Under the pieces are notes generated by a model that was given only the letters and a program-made list of their open reading frames with translations, had not been told where the DNA came from and searched no databases. A stretch of DNA of 64,000 nt from UMGS1370 sp046957575 (GTDB lineage Bacteria > Bacillota > Clostridia > Lachnospirales > Lachnospiraceae): positions 62,001 to 126,000 of the forward strand of contig JBKUOG010000006.1 in assembly GCA_046957575.1 (NCBI GenBank), in the 5' to 3' direction. Below, piece by piece: positions 35,084 through 43,084 of this stretch. Position 1 is the stretch's first letter, and every line of letters starts with the position of its first letter. A program made the translations under genes and the position numbers.

Positions 35084-36451
35084 TTAAGATTTTTCCTGCT
35101 TCACAGTATCTACTGCTACATCCTCTGCTGCATTTTCTGCCGCATCTATCGCTTCCAGTTCCTCTTTTGGCATAACACTTCTGAGCAGTTCTGTCAATTT
35201 GTTATATGGCAGCTTTCCCAGAGTCATGGCAAGAAATAATCGGTCCTTTCTATTGTCCAGATTATAAAGTTTCATGAGAAATCCCATTATCGCAGATATC
35301 AGCGCATCCTCATTTTCCTGTTTACTACTTTCAAAAAAGGCTTTCAGTAAATACTCAACCATACCAGGCACATGCGGACTGAAACGAAGAACCGTAACTG
35401 CCGCTTCTGTGCAGCCCTGCATATCTCCTGAATAGTAACAAGCTTCAGACAGGTATTCCCATACTTCCTGCATCCGTCCTCCTACTACCATTGAGTGTCC
35501 TGAAATACCATATTTCTCTACCAATTGGATACTGCGGCGCAAATGTTTGGCAGCTTTTGTGTAGCAGCCCTTTTCCCGATAATATTGCCCCATAAAATAG
35601 TCAAAATCCGCTTCTTTCGGAAATCGTTGTGCCGCTTCTGTGTATACATTTGCCATCTCTTCTTCATCTGCACAAAGTACTTTTAAAACCATCAGAAGAA
35701 ACTCAAATGTCATCACCGAGCGATTGTCTAACTCCGGCAAATCTTCAGGCATATTGGCGATTGCTTTATAATACCATTCTCTGGCCTGTTTTTTGTCCCC
35801 CATGCTGTCATAAGCATCTGCCAGATATCCCATCATTGCATAATCATCGGGATGTTCCTCCAGCTCCTTTTTTATCAAAAGCATATTGCGTTCCCCTTTT
35901 TTTCCGCTTTTGCTGGACGTTTTACTATATCCGGTATGGAAAATGGAAAATTCCCCACAGCCATCATATGCTATCACCTTGCCGTCCTTTATGGAAAGAG
36001 TCTCATGGATGCGTCCCTGATAGCGTAATGTTGGTATATTGCGAAATACTCGAAACTGAGTTCCTGCAGAAAACACAACTCCCTGATCGTTTAATTGAAG
36101 CCACGCCATAGCGATTCCCTTGTATTCCGTCCCCTGAAGTTTTTCCAATGCTTTTGGCAGTTTCTCTGCATCTTCCCTGCTCAAATACTCATCTGCATCT
36201 AAAAAGGCAATCCACTCTCCTGCAGCCTGCTCAATGGCATAATTTTTCGCTGCTGCAAAATCATCTATCCATTCAAACTGGTAAACTTTTGCCCCCATCT
36301 GCTTTGCTATTTCGATTGTTCGATCGGTACTCCCAGTATCCACCACAATCTGTTCAAATACGATTCCCTTTCCCCAGGACAAAGCCTTTTCTATATTTTT
36401 TTCTTCATTTTTTACAATCATGCATTGGGAAATCTTAACCGGCTGCCCCAT
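35084..36451 (-). CDS. Family 2 glycosyltransferase with TPR repeats, likely flagellin-linked
   Basis: A 455-residue cytosolic protein. The N-terminal GT2 domain has SQCMIVKNEEKNIEKAL, VVDTGSTDRTIEIA and the metal-binding DAD of AFLDADEYLS. From about residue 200 to 400 there are helical TPR-like repeats (YAMMGYLADAYDSMGDKKQA, DYFMGQYYREKGCYTKAAKH). This build is seen in SunS-like and flagellin-associated glycosyltransferases. It lies directly downstream of a flagellin gene, which supports a role in flagellin glycosylation, but the sugar and acceptor are unknown. The tail is Ala/Glu/Asp-rich. Confidence 0.85.
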   Translation of the reverse strand: MGQPVKISQCMIVKNEEKNIEKALSWGKGIVFEQIVVDTGSTDRTIEIAKQMGAKVYQFEWIDDFAAAKNYAIEQAAGEWIAFLDADEYLSREDAEKLPKALEKLQGTEYKGIAMAWLQLNDQGVVFSAGTQFRVFRNIPTLRYQGRIHETLSIKDGKVIAYDGCGEFSIFHTGYSKTSSKSGKKGERNMLLIKKELEEHPDDYAMMGYLADAYDSMGDKKQAREWYYKAIANMPEDLPELDNRSVMTFEFLLMVLKVLCADEEEMANVYTEAAQRFPKEADFDYFMGQYYREKGCYTKAAKHLRRSIQLVEKYGISGHSMVVGGRMQEVWEYLSEACYYSGDMQGCTEAAVTVLRFSPHVPGMVEYLLKAFFESSKQENEDALISAIMGFLMKLYNLDNRKDRLFLAMTLGKLPYNKLTELLRSVMPKEELEAIDAAENAAEDVAVDTVKQEKS

Positions 36452-36502
36452 ACATTTCCTCCTGTTTTCTCTCTATTCTATCATGAAAAACCTGATAACG
36501 AA

Positions 36503-36544
36503 CATAAGACCATTCCAAAGGGAATCCTCCGGAATGGTCTTATG
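36503..36544 (-). terminator. Terminator after flagellin 1
   Basis: A perfect 14-pair stem CATAAGACCATTCC / GGAATGGTCTTATG with a 14-base loop lies between the flagellin stop and the glycosyltransferase start. A clear U-run is absent, so it may act as a partial terminator or 3'-end stabiliser of the flagellin mRNA. Confidence 0.65.
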
Positions 36545-36618
36545 GTTATGTAACTACTTTTTCATGAATACATCTGCATCCCAAAATAGCTTTTAAGCAG
36601 TTTGCTGAAAACAGCTAA

Positions 36619-37425
36619 TTACTGCAGCATGCTCAGCACGCCCTGCGGTACAGCATTGGACTGAGACAGCATGGACTGTGCAGACTGAAGAAGAATGTTA
36701 TTCTTGGTGAATGCAGTGATCTCATCTGCCATATCAGTATCACGAATACGGCTCTCAGCAGCAGTAATGTTCTCAGAAGTAACATTTAAGTTGTTGATGG
36801 TGTGCTCCAGACGGTTCTGCTGAGCACCCAGGTTTGCACGGAATTCAGAAACTTTATTGATTGCTTCCTTAATTGTCTCAATTGCTGCATTTGCCTTAGT
36901 CTGATCAGAAAGATCAATGGCATCAACGCCAAGACCAGTAGCGGTCATTTCTGCGCCAGTAACATCTAACTTCTCTGCACCAGTTGCACCAATCTGGAAG
37001 GTTGCATCATTACCGGTTAACAGGTTAACTTCGTTAAATGAGGTGTTCTCTGCAATACGATTCATCTCTGCTGTTAACGCATCAACCTCTTTCTGAATAT
37101 TATCTCTTGCAGTCTGATTGTAAGTACCGTTAGCAGACTGGGTAGCCAGAGTGGTCAGACGCTGTAACATGGAGTGAGTCTCAGTTAACGCACCTTCCAT
37201 AGTCTGGATTAAACCAACTGCATCATCAGAGTTCTTAGATGCCTGATTTAAACCTGCAATCTGGGATCTCATCTGCTCAGAAATAGCAAGACCTGCAGCG
37301 TCATCGCCTGCGCGGTTGATTCTGTAACCGGAAGACAGCTTCTCTAAGTTCTTGCTCAATGCTTTCTGGTTAATGCCTAAGTTTCTGTAAGAGTTGATAG
37401 CTGCTATATTGTGCTGAATAATCAT
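36619..37425 (-). CDS. Flagellin (major candidate)
   Basis: A 268-residue flagellin with conserved ends and a very short central region. N-terminus: MIIQHNIAAINSYRNLGINQ, SSGYRINRAGDDAAGLAISE. C-terminus: RANLGAQQNRLEHTINNLNV, ESRIRDTDMADEITAFTKNN. The small size implies a filament with little or no surface domain, as in many Lachnospiraceae. The ribosome site AGGAGG is ideal and a sigma-D promoter lies 97 bases upstream. It has the more consensus-like sequence of the two flagellins here and is probably the main one. Confidence 0.97.
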   Translation of the reverse strand: MIIQHNIAAINSYRNLGINQKALSKNLEKLSSGYRINRAGDDAAGLAISEQMRSQIAGLNQASKNSDDAVGLIQTMEGALTETHSMLQRLTTLATQSANGTYNQTARDNIQKEVDALTAEMNRIAENTSFNEVNLLTGNDATFQIGATGAEKLDVTGAEMTATGLGVDAIDLSDQTKANAAIETIKEAINKVSEFRANLGAQQNRLEHTINNLNVTSENITAAESRIRDTDMADEITAFTKNNILLQSAQSMLSQSNAVPQGVLSMLQ

Positions 37426-37521
37426 ATGTATATCCTCCTAAATGTATTTCTCCAGCAGGAACCTCCCTGTCCCCGCTCCGGGCATCTACACGGGCCCTGT
37501 ATAGATACCTTCTATTATACT

Positions 37522-37548
37522 ATATCGGCTGCGTTTATAAAAATATAA
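37522..37548 (-). promoter_or_regulatory. Sigma-D (FliA) promoter of flagellin 1
   Basis: On the minus strand TTAT (37548-37545), 15 bases, GCCGATAT (37529-37522). The leader from this promoter is nearly 90 bases long. Confidence 0.88.
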
Positions 37549-37579
37549 GTAAATAACTAAATTTTTTACTTGAAATCTT

Positions 37580-37729
37580 GTAACCGTTCAGCCATGCATC
37601 TTCTTGTCCGCTTGCAGCGGACAGAAAGCATCAGATGTCCGCCCTATAAAGATTCAGACAGGAAAGCTCTTATGAAAACAAGCTTTCAGCGCTTTTCCTG
37701 TCTGAATCTTCGCATGGCTGAACGGTTAC
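37580..37729 (+). mobile_element. Palindromic MITE-like element, copy 2
   Basis: A 150-bp copy with ends GTAACCGTTCAGCCATGC and GCATGGCTGAACGGTTAC, same orientation as copy 1. The flanks share AAATCTT (37573-37579 and 37731-37737), an imperfect target duplication. It lies between the flagellin 1 promoter and the end of flagellin 2, 11 bases after the flagellin 2 stop. The small hairpin is partly diverged (CTTCTTGTCCGC...GCGGACAGAAAG). Confidence 0.85.
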
Positions 37730-37740
37730 TAAATCTTCTG

Positions 37741-38595
37741 TTATGCTCCCTGAAGCAGTTCTAGTATTGTCTGTGGCAGACTGTTGGAATGAGTCTGCAT
37801 GGACATGGCAGACTGAAGTACAATATTTTTTGCTGTAAAGTCTGTAAACTCTTTCGCCATATCGGTATCACGGATCCGGCTTTCCGCTGCTGTCATATTT
37901 TCATTTGTAACGCTTAGACTATTGTGTGTGTGCTCCAGGTGGTTCTGTGCAGAACCAAAGTCTGCCCGGATTTCGCTTACTGCCTGGACCGCATTCTTTA
38001 TAGTGTCTATGGCTGCATTTGCATCTCCCACTGTCTTAAGATTTATCTTGTCCAGTTCCAGTGCTTTGCTGCCCAGGTAGTAAAAGCCGACATCCATTGT
38101 CTCTGTTTCAAATGCGCCAATCTGAAGGGTGATATCACCCAGCTGACTCTTCTGAGGCGCAGGAATCAGTGGATTCTTGTCGCTGTCAAAGAGAGGAATA
38201 TCATTAAAGTCTGTACTCTCACAAATCCGATCGATTTCAGCCAGAATCGCATCCTTTTCTTTTGTGATGTTTTCTCTGGCAAGATCATCATATGTCCCAT
38301 TTGCTGACTCAATTGCCAAAGTCTCTAACCTATGGAGCATGGAGTGAACCTCTGCAAGCGCCCCCTCACCTGTATTGGCCAATCCAATCCCATCATCTGC
38401 ATTGCGCATAGCCTGATTTAGTCCCCGGATCTGGGCATGCATACCCTCAGACAAAGCAAGTCCTGCCGCATCGTCTCCTGCGCGGTTAATCCGATAGCCT
38501 GAAGCCATCTTTTCCAGTGATTTATTCATCTGTCTCTGGACAATTCCCTGATTTCTGGAAGTATTCATCCCCGGAATATTATTTCTAATACGCAT
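37741..38595 (-). CDS. Flagellin paralogue, diverged
   Basis: A 284-residue flagellin. N-terminus: MRIRNNIPGMNTSRNQGIVQ, ASGYRINRAGDDAAGLALSE. C-terminus: ESRIRDTDMAKEFTDFTAKN. The normally strict QQNRLEHT motif reads AQNHLEHT, and the end is QTILELLQGA rather than the usual QGVLSLLQ-like tail. The centre carries about 20 extra residues compared with flagellin 1. It has its own sigma-D promoter. It may be a minor or specialised filament subunit; that is inference from the divergence. Confidence 0.94.
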   Translation of the reverse strand: MRIRNNIPGMNTSRNQGIVQRQMNKSLEKMASGYRINRAGDDAAGLALSEGMHAQIRGLNQAMRNADDGIGLANTGEGALAEVHSMLHRLETLAIESANGTYDDLARENITKEKDAILAEIDRICESTDFNDIPLFDSDKNPLIPAPQKSQLGDITLQIGAFETETMDVGFYYLGSKALELDKINLKTVGDANAAIDTIKNAVQAVSEIRADFGSAQNHLEHTHNSLSVTNENMTAAESRIRDTDMAKEFTDFTAKNIVLQSAMSMQTHSNSLPQTILELLQGA

Positions 38596-38666
38596 CTGTC
38601 TCTTTCACCTCTTACTCATCTCTATCATTACAGTCTCTTTTTGAAAGTTCTTATCTATATAATAGT

Positions 38667-38693
38667 ATATCGGCAGATTAAGAAAAAAGATAA
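38667..38693 (-). promoter_or_regulatory. Sigma-D (FliA) promoter of flagellin 2
   Basis: On the minus strand TTAT (38693-38690), 15 bases, GCCGATAT (38674-38667): identical boxes and spacing to the flagellin 1 and cheA promoters. Confidence 0.88.
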
Positions 38694-38711
38694 GAGCAGT
38701 ATAAATTATGA

Positions 38712-38861
38712 GTAACCGTTCAGCCATGCAAAGATTCAGACAGGAAAACTCTTATGAAAACAAGTTTTCAACGCTTTTTCTGTCTGAATCTTCATAGGGC
38801 AGACGCCCGACGCTTCTTGTCCGCTATAGGCGGGCAAGAAGATGCATGGCTGAACGGTTAC
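38712..38861 (-). mobile_element. Palindromic MITE-like element, copy 3
   Basis: A 150-bp copy with perfect 18-base ends GTAACCGTTCAGCCATGC / GCATGGCTGAACGGTTAC, in the orientation opposite to copies 1 and 2. The flanks AAATTATGA (38703-38711) and AATTTATGA (38862-38870) match at 8 of 9. It lies between the divergent promoters of flagellin 2 and fliB, only 18 bases beyond the flagellin 2 -35 box. Confidence 0.88.
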
Positions 38862-38901
38862 AATTTATGATTTTTCTCTATTCTTTTCTGATAGAATAAA
38901 G

Positions 38902-38907
38902 TATAAT
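38902..38907 (+). promoter_or_regulatory. Putative -10 box for fliB
   Basis: TATAAT, 55 bases upstream of the fliB start, just outside mobile element copy 3. The -35 region (TATTCT with 17-base spacing) is weak. There is no sigma-D box, so fliB may be expressed independently of FliA. Confidence 0.45.
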
Positions 38908-38961
38908 AAGCCCTAAGAGTATGCGATTATTACCCATTACATAGAAAGGATCTTTAAGCTT

Positions 38962-40123
38962 ATGAACTACCTAGTACCAGACTATTACAGCAAATTCCAG
39001 TGCACTGGCAGCAACTGTATCCGCAACTGCTGCCAGGAGGGATGGAATATTGCTATTGATGATGAATCTTACCAGCGTTATATGGCTGTCGGCGGAGCGC
39101 TTGGTGAAAAACTGCGGGACAACATCATAGAGTGGAGGGGTTCTCACAAATTTAAGCTGGATGATTGCGGTTCTTGTCCTTTTTTGACAAAGGACAGGCT
39201 TTGCGGAGTCTATATTGAGCTTGGGCCAGAACAGATGAATTATGTATGTGCAACCTATCCCAGACAATACTGCCAATATGCAGACCTGATGGAAAGTAAT
39301 CTGAAAATTTCCTGTCCAGAGGCCGCCCGGCTTCTTTTAACCCACAAGGATCCCATCTCCTTTGTTTTTGCAGAAAGTGATGACCCGCTTTATATTAATG
39401 TGGATAAAGAACTTTTTGATAACCTTTTTTTAGCCCGTTCTGTCTCTATTGACATTATGCAGTTTCGCAGCCTGCCCTTATGGAAACGTGCAGTGCTGAC
39501 GGCTATGCTGGCCTCACAACTCCAGGAATTAATCAAACAGAGAGTCTACGACTTTTCTTCTGTACTGCAAGAGTACAGCGCTCCTGAACATTTTGAAGAA
39601 AAGCTGTCAGCTCTGGAACAGGCATTGGGGGGGGGCGCACACAAATGAGCAAAAATGTATTCTGACAGGCTATTTTATTTCAGGTCTGACTACAATGTTC
39701 GAGCATGACGATAAGCATTTTGCTGTTTATCTGAGCTTATTCCATAAATATATCAGCTCTGGTCAATATTCCTTTGGGGAGTTGGAACAGGAATTTAATA
39801 CCTATTATCAAGATACTTTTTATCAGTATGAAAACTTTTTTGTCTACTGGCTCTTCCAATATTATATGGATGCGTTAAATGGCAAAGACCTGTACCAGTC
39901 TATTTCTCTGATGATATTTAATTGTTATATTGTAAAAATACTGGGGATTCTTACCTGGCTGGATCATGGCAAACAATTAGAACTGTCGGAACAGATTGAT
40001 ATTTTCTCCAATTTCTCCATATATTTAGAGCATTCACCAAAAGTCTACAACCAGCTTTATAAGATTTTAGAAGAAAAGGAGGTTTCCTCTATCACTGGTC
40101 TGGCGCTGCTGATGTATGGTTAA
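38962..40123 (+). CDS. fliB: Flagellin lysine-N-methylase FliB, frame split at a nine-G run (OFF)
   Basis: FliB methylates lysine side chains of flagellin. The N-terminal cysteine cluster C-x4-C-x3-CC (CTGSNCIRNCC), DCGSCPFLTKDRLCGVY and VCATYPRQYC match the family. With nine G at 39627-39635 the frame ends at a TGA 12 bases beyond, giving 228 residues. The remaining 165 or so residues (NEQKCILTGYFISGLTTM to ITGLALLMYG) lie intact in the next frame. Eight G (or eleven) would join the halves into a 386-residue protein of normal FliB length. Both halves look under selection: no other stop or lesion is present. The gene lies beside two flagellins and follows its own promoter. A real phase switch is the favoured reading; a homopolymer sequencing error is the main alternative. 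Confidence 0.88.
39627..39635 (+). repeat. Nine-G homopolymer inside fliB
   Basis: The run sits between codons for Leu-Gly and the point where the frame is lost (TTG GGG GGG GGC). It is the longest G run in the coding sequence of this window and is at the exact break between the two fliB frames. Confidence 0.95.
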
Positions 40124-40154
40124 GGGTATATGCTAAGATAGGGAAAAACTACTA

Positions 40155-40203
40155 ACGGGAGATTCCTTGAACTAACAAGCCCAAAGACTCTCCCGTCTTT
40201 TGT
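40155..40203 (+). terminator. Terminator after fliB
   Basis: ACGGGAGA pairs with TCTCCCGT across a 26-base loop and is followed by CTTTTG. It lies about 30 bases after the fliB stop and faces the converging trmL gene. Confidence 0.65.
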
Positions 40204-40249
40204 AAACTCCATTATACCAGTGCCGGCTTCTTTCTCTCAATAATCGCTT

Positions 40250-40744
40250 TTACAAGTTCCACTCAAACCTGGTTAAATGGCCTTCTCTGGTCATCTTTTC
40301 AAATCCATTCTGCCGCAGAGCTTCGTAGAGGATGACGGCAACGGAGTTGGACAGGTTTAGGGAGCGGATATCGCCCCACATAGGGATGCGAATGCAGGTT
40401 TCCTGGTGGTCTACCAAAATTTCCTCCGGGATTCCTCTGCTCTCCGGACCAAACATGATATAGCAATCCGGATCATATTGGACCTCTGTGTATACATTGG
40501 GGGCTTTTGTCGTTGCCATGTAGATCCTGGCTCCTGGATTTTTGGTCAGAAAATCCTGAAAATCGCTGTATACCTGAACGTCTAATTTGTCCCAGTAATC
40601 CAGCCCTGCCCTTTTTAGTTGTTTTTCATTGAGCTTAAATCCCAGCGGCTCAATCAGATGAAGCCTGGTATCTGTTGCCACACAGGTGCGGCCGATATTT
40701 CCGGTGTTGGCCGGCATTTCTGGCTCATATAATACAATATTCAT
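40250..40744 (-). CDS. trmL: tRNA (cytidine/uridine(34)-2'-O)-methyltransferase TrmL
   Basis: A SPOUT-class methyltransferase of 164 residues that 2'-O-methylates the wobble nucleotide of certain leucine tRNAs. Start NIVLYEPEMPANTGNIGRTC and the SAM knot residues MFGPESRGIP and IRSLNLSNSVAVILYEALRQ are diagnostic. No start alternatives. A partial mobile element end lies just upstream. Confidence 0.94.
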   Translation of the reverse strand: MNIVLYEPEMPANTGNIGRTCVATDTRLHLIEPLGFKLNEKQLKRAGLDYWDKLDVQVYSDFQDFLTKNPGARIYMATTKAPNVYTEVQYDPDCYIMFGPESRGIPEEILVDHQETCIRIPMWGDIRSLNLSNSVAVILYEALRQNGFEKMTREGHLTRFEWNL

Positions 40745-40775
40745 CCTTGCACATTCCTGCCTTTTTCTAAATCTG

Positions 40776-40807
40776 GTAACAGTTCAGCCATGCATCTTCT
40801 TACTCGC
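40776..40807 (+). mobile_element. Truncated MITE-like element (one end only)
   Basis: GTAACAGTTCAGCCATGC followed by ATCTTCTTactCGC matches the first 32 bases of copies 1 and 2, then stops. The sequence continues as the coding end of the aminotransferase gene, whose TAA stop lies inside this fragment. No second end or target duplication is visible. Confidence 0.75.
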
Positions 40808-41978
40808 TTTCCTGATCCAGACGTTGGATAAACCGCCGAATTCTCTCCAAAGCCTTTTTCAAATCCCCAAGGGAATAGGCGTAAGAAATTCTCAAATACC
40901 CTTCTCCGCAGTCTCCAAAGGCTGTACCAGGAACAACCGCCACCTTTTCTTCTTTTAACAGCTGGGTGGCAAATTCATCGGAAGTCATCCCAAACCGCTT
41001 AATGCAGGGGAAGGTATAAAATGCGCCATATGGCTCAAAACATTCCAATCCCATTTCTTTAAATTCGTGCATCAGATAGCGGCGGCGCTGATTATAGGCT
41101 TCCCGCATGTTTTTTACATCTTCATCGCTGTTGCGCAGCGCTTCTACTCCTGCATACTGACTGGTAGTCGGCGCACACATAATGGCAAACTGGTGGATTT
41201 TTAACATCTGAGTGAGGATTAATTCCGGTGCACAGGCATAACCCAAGCGCCATCCGGTCATGGCAAACGCCTTGGAAAAGCCATTGATCAGCACTGTTCT
41301 CTCTTTCATTCCCGGAAGGGATGCTATGGTGGTGTGCTCTCCTTTATAAGTAAGTTCGGAATAGATTTCATCAGAAATTACAAACAAATCCTTTTCTATT
41401 ACGATTTTAGCAATGACTTCCAGATCTTCTCTTTCCATAATCGCCCCGGTTGGATTATTGGGGAAGGGAAGGATCAGAATCTTTGTATTGGGAGTGATTT
41501 TTTCCAGCAGCTTTTCCGGAGTAAGGCGAAACTCATCTTTTGCTTCCAGTTCTATCACGACTGGTACGCCGCCGGCCAGAATGGTACAGGGCACGTACGA
41601 CACATAGCTGGGCTGGGGAATCAGCACTTCTTCTCCTGCCCCAGGATTGATCATTGCACGAAGCGCTATGTCGATTGCCTCACTTCCGCCTACTGTGACC
41701 ATAATCTCTCCAGAATAGTCATACAGTACATGATAGCGGCGTTTTAAGTATTGGGCGATTTCCTCTTTTAGTTCTTTTAATCCTGCATTAGAGGTATAAA
41801 ACGTGCGCCCTCTTTCCAGCGAATAGATGCCTTCCTCTCTGATATGCCATGGGGTGTCAAAATCCGGTTCTCCTACACCCAGAGAAATAGCATCTTTCAT
41901 TTCACTTACAATATCAAAAAATTTCCGGATTCCGGAGGGTGGAATCTGTACTATGGTGTCAGATAATGGATTTCTCAT
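40800..41978 (-). CDS. PLP-dependent aminotransferase, class I/II
   Basis: A 392-residue fold-type I aminotransferase. The PLP lysine lies in NGFSKAFAMTGWRLGYAC, the Asp/Tyr pocket in FVISDEIYSELTY, and the phosphate/substrate region in FPNNPTGAIM. It resembles aspartate/aromatic aminotransferases of the PatA/YugH type; the precise substrate cannot be read. It overlaps the upstream Lrp-type regulator by four bases (ATGA), so they form one unit. Its last codons run into a truncated mobile element. Confidence 0.9.
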   Translation of the reverse strand: MRNPLSDTIVQIPPSGIRKFFDIVSEMKDAISLGVGEPDFDTPWHIREEGIYSLERGRTFYTSNAGLKELKEEIAQYLKRRYHVLYDYSGEIMVTVGGSEAIDIALRAMINPGAGEEVLIPQPSYVSYVPCTILAGGVPVVIELEAKDEFRLTPEKLLEKITPNTKILILPFPNNPTGAIMEREDLEVIAKIVIEKDLFVISDEIYSELTYKGEHTTIASLPGMKERTVLINGFSKAFAMTGWRLGYACAPELILTQMLKIHQFAIMCAPTTSQYAGVEALRNSDEDVKNMREAYNQRRRYLMHEFKEMGLECFEPYGAFYTFPCIKRFGMTSDEFATQLLKEEKVAVVPGTAFGDCGEGYLRISYAYSLGDLKKALERIRRFIQRLDQESE

Positions 41979-42457
41979 AAGCTTATCGGCATCCTTTCAT
42001 CATGGATCGGGTCTGCAATTACAGTGCCATGGTCCTTATACTTCTTTAGTACAAAATGGGTTGCTGTACTAAGTACAGAATCCAGGGTTGAAAGTTTCTC
42101 TGATACAAAAAGCGCTACCTGGCGCATGGTTTTCCCTTCAATAATCACTGTAAAATCATAGCCGCCGGACATTAAGAATACAGAATCTACCTCGCTGTAC
42201 TGGTAAATGCGTTCTGCAATTTTATCAAATCCCATTCCCCTCTGAGGAGTAACCTTGACTTCGATTAAAGCCTGTACCTTTTCTTCGCTGGTATTGTCCC
42301 AGTTGATCAGAGTGTGGTAGCCGCAGATAATCCGCTCCTTTTCCATGTCTGCAATTTCATTGGCAACCGCCGCTTCACTCTCTCCCAGCAAAATCGCCAG
42401 ATCTCTGATGTCAATTCTGCTATTCTTTTCCAGTACCGCTAAAATCCTCTCTCTCAT
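41975..42457 (-). CDS. Lrp/AsnC-family transcriptional regulator
   Basis: A 160-residue regulator with an N-terminal winged helix (DIRDLAILLGESEAAVANEI) and a C-terminal RAM/ligand-binding domain (VDSVFLMSGGYDFTVIIEGK). Lrp-type proteins sense amino acids. Coupled translation with the aminotransferase suggests it controls that gene or the same pathway. Confidence 0.9.
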   Translation of the reverse strand: MRERILAVLEKNSRIDIRDLAILLGESEAAVANEIADMEKERIICGYHTLINWDNTSEEKVQALIEVKVTPQRGMGFDKIAERIYQYSEVDSVFLMSGGYDFTVIIEGKTMRQVALFVSEKLSTLDSVLSTATHFVLKKYKDHGTVIADPIHDERMPISL

Positions 42458-42487
42458 GTCGTCTCCTCCTTAAGGTTTCTGCAACTA

Positions 42488-43084
42488 TTATTTTCCCGGC
42501 ATTTCGGGGTTAAAATCCGGCAATACTTTGTAAATTTCATCTGGCTTTGGCCGTTCCATACATCCTGCTTTCATGCCCTGACAGATCTCTTTTCTTACCC
42601 CTGCCCTGACTTGTCCGATTATGGCTGCGTTAATCCCCTCTGCAGCCAATTTTCTTATCAGTTTCCTGCCATTGTTTGCTACTAAAACTGCACAGTTTCC
42701 CGACCACAAGCGGTACGGCATCAGTTCATACCGCTCGCAAAGTTCAATGGTATTCTGCCTTACGGGAATGTCGTGAAGATATATGGTAATACCCTGACGG
42801 TAACATCCTGAAAGATTCCAAAGGGCGGTGAAAATACCGCCCTCTCCGATTCTTTCAAATTCTGTTGCGCCAAGTTCTTTTGCCATCTCCCAGGAAAGGT
42901 TTCCTTCTGCTCCAGTAGGCATTTCGATTGTATCAATGTACTGGTCTGAAAACCACTGACGAAGTTCTTCTCTTTTGGCTTTTGCTATCAGGGCCGCACC
43001 CGGTTCTCCTGTGTAACCGGTGACCACTAAATCCTGGTCAACTTCCATTGTCCCAAGCTTTTCCCTGTCTATACGCTGGATCAT
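42488..43084 (-). CDS. AIR-synthase-related protein (C-terminal domain only)
   Basis: A 198-residue protein similar to the C-terminal half of the PurM/HypE/SelD superfamily: SWEMAKELGATEFERIGEGGIFTAL, ELMPYRLWSGNCAVLVAN, and an AGVRKEICQ region. The ATP-binding N-terminal half is absent, so it may be non-catalytic or act with a partner. Its start overlaps the VanW gene stop by four bases. No exact function is known to me. Confidence 0.7.
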   Translation of the reverse strand: MIQRIDREKLGTMEVDQDLVVTGYTGEPGAALIAKAKREELRQWFSDQYIDTIEMPTGAEGNLSWEMAKELGATEFERIGEGGIFTALWNLSGCYRQGITIYLHDIPVRQNTIELCERYELMPYRLWSGNCAVLVANNGRKLIRKLAAEGINAAIIGQVRAGVRKEICQGMKAGCMERPKPDEIYKVLPDFNPEMPGK

